A DNA stretch of 62,833 bases from Pseudoalteromonas denitrificans DSM 6059 (lineage in GTDB: Bacteria > Pseudomonadota > Gammaproteobacteria > Enterobacterales > Alteromonadaceae). The position numbers and the translations under genes were made by a program. The first letter of the stretch is position 1. Every line of letters begins with the position of its first letter. The notes under the pieces are model-generated. The model saw only the letters and a program-made list of their open reading frames with translations, was not told where the DNA came from and did not search any database. Shown here piece by piece: positions 33,969 through 44,418 of the stretch. Location: assembly GCF_900112265.1 (NCBI RefSeq), contig NZ_FOLO01000031.1:1-62833 (forward strand). Direction: 5' to 3'.

Positions 33969-35213
33969 CTAACTTTGCATATAGTTAGCAGGTAGTGGCA
34001 ACTGAGCAACACCTGACTCTATGGCAGCATTTGCCACAGCCAAAGCAACACGTGGTAGTAAGCGAGGATCCATAGGTTTTGGAATAATATATTCAGAACC
34101 AAACTCAAGCGAATCAACTCCAGCAGCTTCCAAGACTTCTTTTGAAACAGGCTCTTTTGCAATTTCTCTAATTGCGTGAACCGCTGCTATTTTCATTTCG
34201 TCATTGATTTTACTTGCGCGTACATCTAATGCACCACGGAAAATAAATGGGAAGCACAAAACATTATTTACTTGATTAGGGTAATCCGAACGTCCTGTTG
34301 CCATAATTAAATCAGTTCTGGCTTCATGTGCTAATTCAGGTTTTATTTCAGGGTCTGGATTTGAACATGCAAATACCACAGGCTTATCAGCCATTAATTT
34401 AAGATCATCCGCCGATAATAAGTTCGGACCAGATACTCCCACAAAAACATCGGCATCAGAAATCACATCTTGTAGAGTGCGTTTATCTGTATTATTAGCA
34501 AAAAGTTGCTTATATTCATTTAAATCATCACGACGCGTATGAATGACACCTTTACGGTCTAACATGTAAATGTGTTCTCTTTGCGCACCACACTTTATTA
34601 ATAATTCCATACAGGCAATTGCGGCTGCACCAGCACCTAAACATACAATTAATGCATCATGTATTTCTTTGCCCTGTACTTCTAAGGCGTTTAACATACC
34701 AGCAGCAGTTACAATAGCGGTTCCATGTTGATCATCATGAAATACAGGAATACTACAACGTTCGATTAATGCTTTTTCAATTTCAAAACATTCTGGTGCT
34801 TTAATATCTTCTAAATTAATACCACCAAAAGTATCTGCAATATTTTCAACAGTATTTATAAAATCCTGAGTCGTTCTATGTTTAACTTCAATATCAATTG
34901 AATCTAAATTAGCAAAACGTTTAAATAAAAGTGATTTACCTTCCATAACCGGTTTTGAAGCTAACGGACCTAAATTACCTAAACCTAAAATAGCAGTACC
35001 ATTTGTGATCACTGCAACCATATTGCCTTTAGCTGTATATTTATAAGCATTATCGGGATCAGCTGCTATTTCACGTACTGGTTCGGCAACTCCAGGACTA
35101 TAGGCTAAAGCCAGATCATTAACTGTCTCTGCTGGTTTTGTAAGTTCAATGCTAATTTTACCTGGAACGGGTTCGGCGTGATATTTCAGTGCTTGTTCTC
35201 TAAAGTCTGACAT
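33969..35213 (-). CDS. maeB: NAD(P)-dependent malic enzyme (oxaloacetate-decarboxylating), short form
   Basis: 414 residues. It converts malate to pyruvate and CO2. It has the malic domain (about 18-150; AYSPGVAEPVREIAADP, HDDQHGTAIVTAAGML) and the NAD(P)-binding domain (about 160-400, LIVCLGAGAAAIACMELL). It lacks the phosphotransacetylase-like C-terminal domain of full-length E. coli MaeB (about 759 residues), so it is the short bacterial form, and cofactor preference is uncertain. Confidence 0.9.
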   Translation of the reverse strand: MSDFREQALKYHAEPVPGKISIELTKPAETVNDLALAYSPGVAEPVREIAADPDNAYKYTAKGNMVAVITNGTAILGLGNLGPLASKPVMEGKSLLFKRFANLDSIDIEVKHRTTQDFINTVENIADTFGGINLEDIKAPECFEIEKALIERCSIPVFHDDQHGTAIVTAAGMLNALEVQGKEIHDALIVCLGAGAAAIACMELLIKCGAQREHIYMLDRKGVIHTRRDDLNEYKQLFANNTDKRTLQDVISDADVFVGVSGPNLLSADDLKLMADKPVVFACSNPDPEIKPELAHEARTDLIMATGRSDYPNQVNNVLCFPFIFRGALDVRASKINDEMKIAAVHAIREIAKEPVSKEVLEAAGVDSLEFGSEYIIPKPMDPRLLPRVALAVANAAIESGVAQLPLPANYMQS

Positions 35214-35968
35214 GATGCGAATTTTTCCTGCTAAGAAATTAAAAGTGTGAGAGATAAAAAAGTCGCTACTACGTTAAGCCACTAAATACAACAATACGTA
35301 TATTATTTTTAAATTCAAGTAAAACACCTCATCAACAACATGAAATTTTATAACATTCAAACATGCTTTGCTTTAGCCGAACTTAGCCAACTTTTCTCTG
35401 ATTTTATCAGCAAAACTGACTATAACCACTCTTACCAGTTAGCTTTATTAACCTTAAAACAATTAAAATTTAAAACTATATAGTATATAAAAATGGTTAT
35501 TTATAACTAAAATTTAAAAACAACTCAATAATTTTAAACCACATGTTTTTATGAAACTTAACAGTAAGATCTAGGGTTTTAACTACAAAGTTAAACATAA
35601 AAGTTATTCAGAATACTAAAAACAACAAAAACAGATGAATTATTTTTTCAAAAAGGTGAACAAATATTCACTTTAATTAAAAGCAAATCAAATTGATAAA
35701 CAAATAAAATAACAATCTTATTATTGAGAATAGTCGATTTATCACATAGAGAGGAATTATAATTTTTTATACCAATTATTTTACCTTGGCTATCAAATAT
35801 AAATTAGAATAAATTTTCAAGGGCACAGATCGATTATTCCAGACGAATCCTAAGTAGTAACATGCAGAAGGTAGATTGAAAGCTACGTCGCTATTATATA
35901 TTTAACTCCTTTATCAGAGCTGCGCATTTAATAAAATTGGCTTGAATATTCAAAATAAATTTCAGATA
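35214..35968. other. Long AT-rich intergenic region between maeB and rpmE
   Basis: About 750 bp with no gene I can support. A 47-codon frame occurs at 35340-35483 on the plus strand (MKFYNIQTCFALAELSQLF...) but has no ribosome-binding site. A GC-richer patch at about 35820-35895 is unlike its surroundings. No repeats were recognised. Confidence 0.4.
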
Positions 35969-35969
35969 C

Positions 35970-35998
35970 AAAAAAAGCACCCTTAGGTGCTTTTTTTT
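35970..35998 (-). terminator. Rho-independent terminator after rpmE
   Basis: AAAAAAGCACC, CTTA, GGTGCTTTTTTTT; on the minus strand it lies 15 bp after the rpmE stop. Confidence 0.9.
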
Positions 35999-36012
35999 GC
36001 TTTAAACAACAA

Positions 36013-36225
36013 TTATTTGCTGCTAAGTGCACCAAAACGCTTGTTGAAGCGATCTACACGGCCACCAGTGTCAATTACACGTTGAGTACCAGTATAGAAA
36101 GGGTGACATTTGCCACAGATATCTAGGTGAATGTCTTTACACAAAGTTGAATTCATTTCAAATTTGTTACCACAAGAACATGACGCATTTACTGTTTCGT
36201 ACTTAGGGTGAATACCTTTTTTCAT
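36013..36225 (-). CDS. rpmE: 50S ribosomal protein L31 (zinc-binding form)
   Basis: 70 residues with the zinc-ribbon cysteines C16, C18, C37 and C40, so this is the zinc-containing (C+) form. In low zinc such forms are usually replaced by a C-minus paralogue repressed by Zur. The neighbouring priA is divergent, as in E. coli. Confidence 0.97.
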   Translation of the reverse strand: MKKGIHPKYETVNASCSCGNKFEMNSTLCKDIHLDICGKCHPFYTGTQRVIDTGGRVDRFNKRFGALSSK

Positions 36226-36492
36226 TTTGGAAAACCTCTGTTAAGGCCGCATCGCTCTCCAAACCCGAAGTCTGGTACCATACGTTGTTAATATACATCA
36301 ATCATAGATTGATAAGTTAGGGCGCGTATTTTAGACAAAAAGGATATGTTCTTCAAGTATTATTATATATATCTACATAAGGCAACTCAGTTCTACTTAT
36401 GTATGCCACGAGTAATAAGATTAAAATTATAACTATCAAGCTCGCGGCGATTTTAGTAAATTATAACCATATAAAATTGAGTTTGTTTATTA

Positions 36493-38670
36493 ATGAAAAT
36501 TGTCGCCGTTGCTTTAAAAGTGCCTTTACATAAAACCTTTGACTATCTTTTACCTGATCCCCTACCTTTTAGTGTAAAACTAGGTATGCGAGTTGAGGTG
36601 AATTTTGCACGTCAGAAAAAAGTCGGAATAATAGTAGAAATTAAAAACGACTCTGATTTTGATATAAAAAAGTTAAAAAAAATAGACAATATTTTAGATC
36701 TGAATCCAATTTTACAGCCCGATTTACTTGTATTATTAAAGTTTGCGGCTAAATACTATTGCTACCCATTAGGCGAAACTTTGCAAATCGCTTTGCCAAA
36801 ATTACTTCGGCAGGGAAAAAGTCCTGATAAAACCAGTATTAGTTATTTAGAGTTAACCGAACAAGGCCTAACAAGTAAATCACTTAAAGGGAAAAAACAA
36901 CAAGCCTTATTAGAGCAATTAAAGGGTTCAGGTAAAACTCCGGTGACTGAATTAAAAGCTTTGGGTTTTGCAAGCCAAACACTCAAATCTCTAATAAAAA
37001 ATAATCTCATTAGAGAATTTATTGAATTTGATGAACAATGGCAATCTCGAGAACTCACAGTAAACAATCGACTTAAGCTTAATGATGAGCAAGCAATAGC
37101 CTGTGCTGCAATCAACCAAAATGATGGATATAAAACTTTTTTATTGGAAGGAATTACAGGCAGTGGTAAAACCGAAGTTTATTTACAAGCTTTAGAAAAC
37201 ACATTAAAACATGGTCAACAAGCTTTAGTGCTGGTTCCCGAAATTGGCCTAACACCACAAACAGTTAATCGATTTCGCAGACGATTTCCCGATACACCGA
37301 TTATGTTATGGCATTCAGCTTTAACTGATAATGAAAGATTACAAACTTGGCGCTTTTGTGAAAAAGGTAGTTGCGCCATAGTAATAGGTACACGCTCAGC
37401 TATTTTCATTCCTTTTGCAAAGCTAGGTATGATAATAGTCGATGAAGAACATGATGCTTCATTTAAGCAACAAGATACACTACGTTATCATGCCCGTGAT
37501 TTAGCAAGTTTTAGAGCAAATCAGTTACAAATTCCCTTAATATTAGGCAGTGCTACACCTGCATTAGAAACATTGCACAAAGCCCTCATTAATAAATATC
37601 AATTATTAACATTATCTAAAAGAGCCCAAACAACTACAGATAACCAATATTTTTTGATTGATATGAAAGGTCAAGAAGAACATGCCGGCATAGCAGAAGC
37701 CAGTATAGGCGCTATAAACCAACATTTAAAAAAACAAAAACAAGTCATGGTCTTTTTAAATCGCAGAGGATTTTCTCCTACCTTGATTTGCCATGAATGT
37801 GGTTGGTTAAGCCATTGCGGACGTTGCAGTACTAACGCAACTTATCATAAAAGTATGCAAAGTCTTATTTGCCATCATTGCGGGGAGCAAAAGCCACCAC
37901 CACATCAATGCCCTGATTGCGGTAGTACACAAATTGTACCTGCAGGTAAAGGAACTGAACAAATTGAAGAATTCTTACATGAGCAATTTCCTGATATTCC
38001 AATTAACCGCATCGATAGAGAAACAACCCGAAAAAAAGGGAGCCTAGAGCAAGCATTATCAGAAATAAATACTCCTGGCCCCCGTATATTAGTGGGCACT
38101 CAAATGTTAGCGAAAGGTCATCATTTTCCAGATGTAACTTTAGTGATTATTTTAGATGTAGATTCTGGATTATATTCCTGCGATTTTAGAGCTACCGAAC
38201 ATTTAGCCCAGCTAATTACTCAAGTTTCAGGACGAGCAGGCAGAAGTGGAGAAGCTGGACAAATCTTATTGCAAACACACTTTCCAGAACACCCATTATT
38301 ACAAGATTTAATCAATAATGGTTACCAAGACTTTGCCCGGTATGCACTCTCAGAACGTGAAATAACTGATTTTCCTCCTTATTCAAGCATGGCTCTTTTT
38401 CGTGCCGAAGCCCATAGTATGCAGCTGGTTACAAGTTTTTTAAATTTACTTATACCCGAGCAACCGCTCCATGGTATACAATTGCTTGGACCAATCCCTG
38501 CTCCTTTAGAAAAAATAGCAGGTAAATACAGATATCAAATTCATATTCAATCAAATAACAGAGCGACTTTGCATCAATATATTTCACAATTAGTTGATTA
38601 TTTATCCACAAGTAAACTAGCAACTAAAGTAAAATGGAGTTTAGATATTGACCCTATTGACATGGCTTAA
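36493..38670 (+). CDS. priA: Primosomal replication restart helicase PriA
   Basis: 725 residues. It recognises stalled forks and reloads DnaB. It has an N-terminal DNA-binding domain (about 1-105), Walker A GITGSGKTEVYL, the DEEHD box, GSATPALETL, a zinc region with paired cysteines (CHECGWLSHCGRC, CHHCGEQKPPPHQCPDC) and motif VSGRAGRSGEAGQ. Length matches E. coli (about 732). It is the first of a run with ftsN, hslV and hslU. Confidence 0.96.
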   Translation: MKIVAVALKVPLHKTFDYLLPDPLPFSVKLGMRVEVNFARQKKVGIIVEIKNDSDFDIKKLKKIDNILDLNPILQPDLLVLLKFAAKYYCYPLGETLQIALPKLLRQGKSPDKTSISYLELTEQGLTSKSLKGKKQQALLEQLKGSGKTPVTELKALGFASQTLKSLIKNNLIREFIEFDEQWQSRELTVNNRLKLNDEQAIACAAINQNDGYKTFLLEGITGSGKTEVYLQALENTLKHGQQALVLVPEIGLTPQTVNRFRRRFPDTPIMLWHSALTDNERLQTWRFCEKGSCAIVIGTRSAIFIPFAKLGMIIVDEEHDASFKQQDTLRYHARDLASFRANQLQIPLILGSATPALETLHKALINKYQLLTLSKRAQTTTDNQYFLIDMKGQEEHAGIAEASIGAINQHLKKQKQVMVFLNRRGFSPTLICHECGWLSHCGRCSTNATYHKSMQSLICHHCGEQKPPPHQCPDCGSTQIVPAGKGTEQIEEFLHEQFPDIPINRIDRETTRKKGSLEQALSEINTPGPRILVGTQMLAKGHHFPDVTLVIILDVDSGLYSCDFRATEHLAQLITQVSGRAGRSGEAGQILLQTHFPEHPLLQDLINNGYQDFARYALSEREITDFPPYSSMALFRAEAHSMQLVTSFLNLLIPEQPLHGIQLLGPIPAPLEKIAGKYRYQIHIQSNNRATLHQYISQLVDYLSTSKLATKVKWSLDIDPIDMA

Positions 38671-38735
38671 AAAGTTAACCTGCTAAAATTTAAAGTAATA
38701 TTTCAAACTGATGATAAGGCATAACTAGAAATACA

Positions 38736-39245
38736 ATGGTACAACACGATTTTATAAACAAAAAACGCCCTAAAAAAGCAAATAAACAGCCAAAAAAGAA
38801 ATATCCAATTGTATGGATAGTTTTAGCTATTATACTGACAGCTGCTGCTTGTTATGGCCTATGGTATATAACAACCCATAGTAAAGAGCAGAAACAAAAT
38901 GAAAGAAAAAAATCAATAGCGACAAAAAAAGAGATAATAGCAAAACCTGTGATCTCTCCATTTATCGATGAAATTAAAGCAGACGATCTTGTAAAAGTAG
39001 AAGTAACCGAGATAGAGCAAAAAGGGCCCTATGTTATGCAATGCGGCTCTTACAAAACAAAAACACAAGCTGAAACCTTAAAAGCACAAATCGCATTTTC
39101 TGGTTTGATATCATTTATAAAACCTCAAGGTTCTTGGTTTAAAGTACGTTTAGGGCCTTATGAAACAAAACGCCTAGCAGAAAGTGACAGAAACAAACTA
39201 AAACGTGCAAAAATAAGACATTGTGATATTTGGTTCTGGAATTGA
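38736..39245 (+). CDS. ftsN: Cell division protein FtsN (SPOR domain)
   Basis: 169 residues: a basic cytosolic tail (RPKKANKQPKKKYP), one membrane helix (about 25-46) and a C-terminal SPOR domain (about 95-168; MQCGSYKTKTQAETLKAQIA, WFKVRLGPY). It is much shorter than E. coli FtsN (about 319), lacking the long periplasmic linker. The location between priA and hslV supports ftsN. It binds denuded septal peptidoglycan and activates septation. Confidence 0.85.
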   Translation: MVQHDFINKKRPKKANKQPKKKYPIVWIVLAIILTAAACYGLWYITTHSKEQKQNERKKSIATKKEIIAKPVISPFIDEIKADDLVKVEVTEIEQKGPYVMQCGSYKTKTQAETLKAQIAFSGLISFIKPQGSWFKVRLGPYETKRLAESDRNKLKRAKIRHCDIWFWN

Positions 39246-39366
39246 TAATACCTTCACTACTTGAAATTAATATCTCCCTCCCCCATCTACTAGTCATTAG
39301 AGACTAAAACATAATAATACAAAGCGGCCTACGCTGCTTTGTATTCACATTACAAAAGAGAATAAC

Positions 39367-39885
39367 ATGACTACAATTGTTTCAGTACGTCGCGACGGTA
39401 AAGTTGTGATCGGTGGTGATGGCCAAGTTTCACTTGGCAATACGGTAATGAAAGGCAATGCAAAAAAAGTGCGCCGCCTTTATAACGATAAAGTAATTGC
39501 AGGCTTTGCTGGCGGAACCGCCGATGCATTTACATTATTTGAACGTTTTGAAAGTAAACTTGAAATGCATCAAGGTCACTTAACACGTGCAGCAGTTGAA
39601 ATGGCGAAAGATTGGCGTTCAGATAAAATGCTACGCAAACTGGAAGCCTTATTAGCTGTAGCAGACGAAACCGCTTCACTGATAATTACGGGTAATGGTG
39701 ATGTTATCCAACCTGAAAATGATTTAATTGCGATTGGTAGTGGTGGTGCATTTGCGCAATCAGCAGCAACAGCACTGTTAGAAAATACTGAATTATCTGC
39801 TCGAGAGATAGCTGAAAAAAGCTTAACAATCGCAGGTAACATTTGTGTTTTCACTAACCAAAACCATACTATCGAAGAATTATAA
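39367..39885 (+). CDS. hslV: ATP-dependent protease subunit HslV
   Basis: 172 residues. After removal of Met1, Thr2 (MTTIVSVRRDG) is the proteasome-type nucleophile. It forms a dodecamer that degrades proteins unfolded by HslU. AAAGAGAATAAC precedes the ATG. It is followed after 11 bases by hslU. Heat-shock control is usual in the family but no sigma-32 promoter was recognised. Confidence 0.96.
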   Translation: MTTIVSVRRDGKVVIGGDGQVSLGNTVMKGNAKKVRRLYNDKVIAGFAGGTADAFTLFERFESKLEMHQGHLTRAAVEMAKDWRSDKMLRKLEALLAVADETASLIITGNGDVIQPENDLIAIGSGGAFAQSAATALLENTELSAREIAEKSLTIAGNICVFTNQNHTIEEL

Positions 39886-39896
39886 TAGGATTTATT

Positions 39897-41225
39897 ATGT
39901 CAGCTATGACACCAAGAGAAATTGTCCACGAGTTAGATCAGCATATCATTGGTCAAAAGAACGCTAAAAAAGCAGTTGCTATCGCATTAAGAAATCGCTG
40001 GCGCAGAATGCAATTAGATGAAGACTTCAGAGCAGAAGTAACTCCTAAAAATATATTAATGATAGGCCCAACTGGTGTAGGTAAAACTGAAATTGCACGC
40101 CGTTTAGCTAAGTTAGCAAATGCGCCTTTCATTAAAGTAGAAGCAACTAAATTCACTGAAGTCGGTTATGTAGGTAAAGAAGTTGAAACGATTATTCGTG
40201 ATCTTGCCGATATTTCGATTAAATTAACGCGAGAAATTGAAACTAAAAAAGTAAAACATCGTGCAGAAGAAGCTGCTGAAGAGCGTGTTCTTGATGCTTT
40301 ATTACCACCAGCTAAAAATACATTTGGTGATTCAGAACCTGCAGACAACTCATCTACAAGGCAAGTTTTCCGTAAAAAGTTACGTGAAGGTCAATTAGAT
40401 GACAAAGAGATAGAAATTGATATTGCACAGTCTCCTGTTGGAGTTGAAATCATGGCACCTCCAGGCATGGAAGACATGACTAACCAACTTCAAAGCATGT
40501 TCCAAAACATGTCGAGCGATAAAAAAGCTTCTCGTAAATTAAAAATTAAGGAAGCATATAAACTCCTTATTGAAGAAGAAGCGGCAAAATTAGTAAACCC
40601 TGAAGATCTAAAAGAAAAAGCCATTCAAGCAGTTGAGCAAAATGGCATTGTTTTCATTGATGAAATGGATAAAATTTGTAAACGAGGTGAATCATCAGGT
40701 CCAGATGTAAGTCGCGAAGGCGTACAGCGTGACTTATTACCCCTTGTTGAAGGCACAACCGTAAGCACTAAACATGGCATGGTGAAAACTGATCATATGC
40801 TATTTATTGCATCAGGTGCTTTTCAAATGTCTAAACCATCTGATTTGATCCCTGAATTACAAGGTCGTTTACCAATTCGGGTTGAATTAGAAGCTTTAAG
40901 TGCAAATGATTTTGAACGGATATTAACGGAACCACACGCATCTTTAACTGAGCAATACTCTGCATTGTTAGGTACTGAGGGTGTTAATGTTGAATTCACA
41001 CCGGATTCAATAGTGGCTATCGCAGAGTCAGCTTGGCGTGTAAATGAAAAAACCGAAAATATTGGTGCTCGTCGTCTTCATACAGTTATGGAAAAGTTAA
41101 TGGAAGATGTTTCATTTGATGCATCAGAAAAAGCAGGTGAAGCATTAACAGTCAATGCACAATATGTAGAAAAATATCTGGGCAGCCTAGTTGAAAATGA
41201 AGACTTAAGCCGCTTTATTCTTTAA
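39897..41225 (+). CDS. hslU: HslUV protease ATPase subunit HslU
   Basis: 442 residues of the AAA+ ClpX-like family: Walker A GPTGVGKTEIARRLAK, Walker B VFIDEMDKI, an intermediate I-domain (about 105-240) and the C-terminal SLVENEDLSRFIL tail that docks into HslV. Length fits E. coli (443). Operon with hslV. Confidence 0.97.
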   Translation: MSAMTPREIVHELDQHIIGQKNAKKAVAIALRNRWRRMQLDEDFRAEVTPKNILMIGPTGVGKTEIARRLAKLANAPFIKVEATKFTEVGYVGKEVETIIRDLADISIKLTREIETKKVKHRAEEAAEERVLDALLPPAKNTFGDSEPADNSSTRQVFRKKLREGQLDDKEIEIDIAQSPVGVEIMAPPGMEDMTNQLQSMFQNMSSDKKASRKLKIKEAYKLLIEEEAAKLVNPEDLKEKAIQAVEQNGIVFIDEMDKICKRGESSGPDVSREGVQRDLLPLVEGTTVSTKHGMVKTDHMLFIASGAFQMSKPSDLIPELQGRLPIRVELEALSANDFERILTEPHASLTEQYSALLGTEGVNVEFTPDSIVAIAESAWRVNEKTENIGARRLHTVMEKLMEDVSFDASEKAGEALTVNAQYVEKYLGSLVENEDLSRFIL

Positions 41226-41249
41226 TAAGTTTTCAGTTTAAATTAATTA

Positions 41250-41277
41250 AAAGCCATAGCTATTAGGCTGTGGCTTT
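41250..41277 (+). terminator. Weak stem-loop after hslU
   Basis: AAGCCATAGC, TATTAG, GCTGTGGCTT with one G-U pair, but the T-run is short. It probably trims rather than ends transcription, as the DUF971 gene starts 24 bp on. Confidence 0.45.
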
Positions 41278-41301
41278 CATAAAAAACACAGGACAATTTA
41301 A

Positions 41302-41691
41302 ATGTCTGCATTAGTGACTAAACTTCATTACCATAAAAAATCCAAAATACTCGATGTGTATTTTGAAGTCACTTCAGATACCATTAATGTATGTAATTTA
41401 AGTGCAGAATATTTACGTACACACTCACCCTCAGCAGAAGTTCAAGGACATGGCGCTAAAGAAATAAAATTAGTCGCGAATAAGAAACAAGTTGAAATAA
41501 ACAGCATTGAACCTATCGGTCATTATGCGGTAAAGCTAGTGTTTGATGACGGACATGATTCGGGTATATATAGCTGGCAATATTTAGAGTATTTAAATTT
41601 AAACCAAAATAAATTATGGCAAACATATTTGCAACGACTAACCAGGCATAATGCAAGCCGAGAACAGATAATTCCAATTAGAATACAATAA
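41302..41691 (+). CDS. DUF971 / gamma-butyrobetaine hydroxylase-like N-terminal domain protein
   Basis: 129 residues. The pattern LDVYFEVTSDTINVCNLSAE, IEPIGHYAVKLVFDDGHDSG and IYSWQYLE is characteristic of DUF971, the small domain also found at the N-terminus of gamma-butyrobetaine hydroxylases. Its own role is unknown. ACAGGACAATTTAA precedes the ATG. In many gammaproteobacteria it follows hslU, as here. Confidence 0.88.
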   Translation: MSALVTKLHYHKKSKILDVYFEVTSDTINVCNLSAEYLRTHSPSAEVQGHGAKEIKLVANKKQVEINSIEPIGHYAVKLVFDDGHDSGIYSWQYLEYLNLNQNKLWQTYLQRLTRHNASREQIIPIRIQ

Positions 41692-41821
41692 ATGGTATTC
41701 CCAGCTAACAAGGTGCTATTCTTTCTTGCTAACTGACAATAAGCAGTAATAATCCTCTAAAAAAATAATTTCTTTTTAATAAAGCCTCTTTTTTAAAGAC
41801 GCTCATATAACTATATAAACT

Positions 41822-43702
41822 TTAAACTTTAAACTTAGCGATGGCCGAGTGTAATACTCTTGCTTGTTCAGAAACTTCCTCACTGGTATGCGCATTTTTA
41901 CTTGCATGTTCAGTTGCTTGCTCAGCAATATCCCTTATTTTTACCACGTTTTTATTCACTTCTGACGCAACTAAGTTTTGTTCATCAATCGCAGTCGCTA
42001 TTTGAGTGCTCATATCCATAATATTTTGCACGTCTTCAGTAATTGATTGTAATAGTTCACCTGCTTTTGAGGCCTGCGCAGAACTAGCATCCCCCTGAAC
42101 ACTGCATTGCTGCATTAAAGATACAACTTGCTGTGTTCTTTGCTGCAAGGTATTTATGATACTTTCAATTTCTTGTGTTGATTCTTGCGTTCTTTGTGCT
42201 AATGATCTGACTTCGTCAGCCACAACTGCAAAACCTCGCCCCTGTTCACCCGCTCTTGCAGCTTCTATTGCCGCATTTAAAGCAAGTAAATTCGTTTGCT
42301 CAGCAATACCTCTTATAACATCTAATACGGAACCTATGGTTTCTCCATCTTTTTCTAATTGCGATACGACTTCTGATGCACCTTCAAGTGAAGTTGATAG
42401 TTCAGAAATACGCGATACTGTTGAATTAACCTCACTTTTCCCCTCTAAGGCACTTAAATTAGTAGATTCAGCTTTATGTGCTGCCGCCTCAGTATTATGA
42501 GAAATATCTTGAATAGTAGCCTGCATTTGTGTTGCTGCTGTTGCAACCATATCTGCTTCATGTAACTGCTCTTGCATACCATCGCTGGTTGCTGAGGTTG
42601 TTTCTGCTAAATCCCCTGTTGCTATATTTAATGTTGTAAGTGCCGCATTCACTTCAAAAATCAGTGTTTTAAAGTCTGAAATTAAACCATTAAAATCATG
42701 GGTCATAGCAGAAATTTCATCATTGCCCTTATCAAAAATAGATACTGAAAGATCGTTTTCTCCTCTAATTTGATGAATTGTTTTACATACTTTATTTATC
42801 GGAATAATAATCGAACGACTTGTTAAATAAACCAAAAACATCACTAACGCAAGTGATATACCAAAAACAGTAAAGGCTGAAACCTTAGCTTGAACAGAAG
42901 CAGAACTTGTCATTTCGTTAGCTTCTAACAACATTTTAGTAAACATAGCATCAGTACTTTTTATCGATACTCTCATTCTACCTAATGCCCCAAGTCCCAT
43001 ATTTAAACCCAAAGCTTCACGGCTTCTAACTAACTTAGTAAATTTAGATTTATATACACTCAGCATAGATTCTAAGTTTTTTATTGTTTGATCAGGTAAG
43101 CCAGAAGATTCAACATCTTGATTAAGCTGCTGAATGTTATTTTCAAATTTATTTAAATATTTTAAGTCATGCCTTAACATAAAATCTTTTTCATTACGCC
43201 GTAATTGCAACATACCTGCAAGCAACTTATATGATTTATTTTGTTTTAATAAATCTTCAACTTGATGTACAGCATCTCTCAACTCACCATATAAAGCATC
43301 TTTAGGGTGTAAACCTATCTCTCTTTGCAAGCTAACAACATGATCAAAATCTTGTTTGTATTGCTTTACTAAGCTTTCAAATTTTAATAGCTTATTCTGA
43401 TCTACCGACATGTCTGCATAATATACTTTAAGCTCTTCTAGCTTTTTTAACATTCCATTATATTTTGTTTCAAACTTGTCTAATGCTTTTTGTTTTTTGT
43501 ATACCAAAAAATCCTTTTCATCTTTTCGCATGCCTAATTCCATTGCATTTAACTCTCCGGTTATGCCTGTTACAGCATTCAGAGTTTGCATAGTTTGAGC
43601 TTGAAACATAATTACTATCAACATCACCATCATAGCAATAGCAACTACCAAAGCATTTATTTGTAAACGCATTTTAATTGATAAGCGCTCTAATAGACCC
43701 AT
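41822..43702 (-). CDS. Methyl-accepting chemotaxis protein with HBM-type sensor
   Basis: 626 residues from ATG 43702; an upstream extension to 43783 gives an unlikely N-terminus. A first membrane helix (about 12-32), a periplasmic sensor of about 225 residues, a second helix (about 275-295), a HAMP-like linker and a cytosolic signalling domain with the hairpin tip EQTNLLALNAAIEAARAGEQ. The sensor holds two related segments, MRKDEKDFLVYKKQKALDKF and RRNEKDFMLRHDLKYLNKFE, a sign of the helical bimodular (HBM) fold. Such sensors often bind organic acids; the ligand here is unknown. Confidence 0.9.
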   Translation of the reverse strand: MGLLERLSIKMRLQINALVVAIAMMVMLIVIMFQAQTMQTLNAVTGITGELNAMELGMRKDEKDFLVYKKQKALDKFETKYNGMLKKLEELKVYYADMSVDQNKLLKFESLVKQYKQDFDHVVSLQREIGLHPKDALYGELRDAVHQVEDLLKQNKSYKLLAGMLQLRRNEKDFMLRHDLKYLNKFENNIQQLNQDVESSGLPDQTIKNLESMLSVYKSKFTKLVRSREALGLNMGLGALGRMRVSIKSTDAMFTKMLLEANEMTSSASVQAKVSAFTVFGISLALVMFLVYLTSRSIIIPINKVCKTIHQIRGENDLSVSIFDKGNDEISAMTHDFNGLISDFKTLIFEVNAALTTLNIATGDLAETTSATSDGMQEQLHEADMVATAATQMQATIQDISHNTEAAAHKAESTNLSALEGKSEVNSTVSRISELSTSLEGASEVVSQLEKDGETIGSVLDVIRGIAEQTNLLALNAAIEAARAGEQGRGFAVVADEVRSLAQRTQESTQEIESIINTLQQRTQQVVSLMQQCSVQGDASSAQASKAGELLQSITEDVQNIMDMSTQIATAIDEQNLVASEVNKNVVKIRDIAEQATEHASKNAHTSEEVSEQARVLHSAIAKFKV

Positions 43703-43878
43703 ACCCTTATTATCCCTACATTTATAAATATTTTTTAAGTATAGATAATAAATATAAAACTGTTTACTAATATCAAAAATCAATAGCTTAATATAAATAT
43801 TGTCTTGATTTCCAAGCTAGGTATACTAATACCATTGCTATCAGAACCTGCTTTTAAGACTTTTTAAAGGATCACAAC

Positions 43879-44385
43879 ATGGAATACAATACATCTGCAT
43901 TATGTGATAAATACCCTAATCTAATTGATGTTTTAGAACCTATGTTCATAAACTTTGGTGGTAGAACGTCATTTGGTGGACAAGTTAAAACAATTAAATG
44001 TTTTGAAAGCAATGAATTGATCCGAGATATATTAGAACAAGATGGAACAGACACAGTACTTTTAATTGATGGCGGAGGTTCAACACGCCGTGCCTTAATT
44101 GACATCGAACTTGCTGAACTTGCACTAGAGAATAATTGGCAAGGTTTGGTTGTGTATGGTTCTGTACGCCATGTTGATGAGTTAGAAGAGCTAGATATTG
44201 GCATTCAAGCCATAGCCTCTATACCTGTAGCTGCCGATAGCAATGGCCATGGTGAAACAAATATAGGTGTTAATTTTGCTGGAGTTTCATTTTTTGATGA
44301 TGATTATATATATTCAGATAGTACTGGCATGATTTTATCTCCTGAGCCACTTGAATCCGAAGAAAACTATTCTGTAGATGGATAA
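43879..44385 (+). CDS. rraA: Regulator of RNase E activity RraA
   Basis: 168 residues, matching RraA (GGRTSFGGQVKTIKCFESN, DGGGSTRRALIDIELAELAL, NWQGLVVYGSVRHVDEL). It binds RNase E as a trimer and slows mRNA decay. It is near hslVU as in E. coli, although the chemoreceptor gene lies between. Confidence 0.95.
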   Translation: MEYNTSALCDKYPNLIDVLEPMFINFGGRTSFGGQVKTIKCFESNELIRDILEQDGTDTVLLIDGGGSTRRALIDIELAELALENNWQGLVVYGSVRHVDELEELDIGIQAIASIPVAADSNGHGETNIGVNFAGVSFFDDDYIYSDSTGMILSPEPLESEENYSVDG

Positions 44386-44418
44386 TCCGTTTAATAAGTC
44401 TCTAGTTTAATAAAACCA

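Noticed and set aside
35340..35483. 47-codon plus-strand frame in the maeB-rpmE gap
   Set aside because: It has no ribosome-binding site, no recognised motif and lies in a long AT-rich gap where such frames arise by chance.
35820..35895. GC-richer patch upstream of rpmE as an RNA gene or riboswitch
   Set aside because: No conserved core of a known riboswitch and no clear closing stem could be found by eye.
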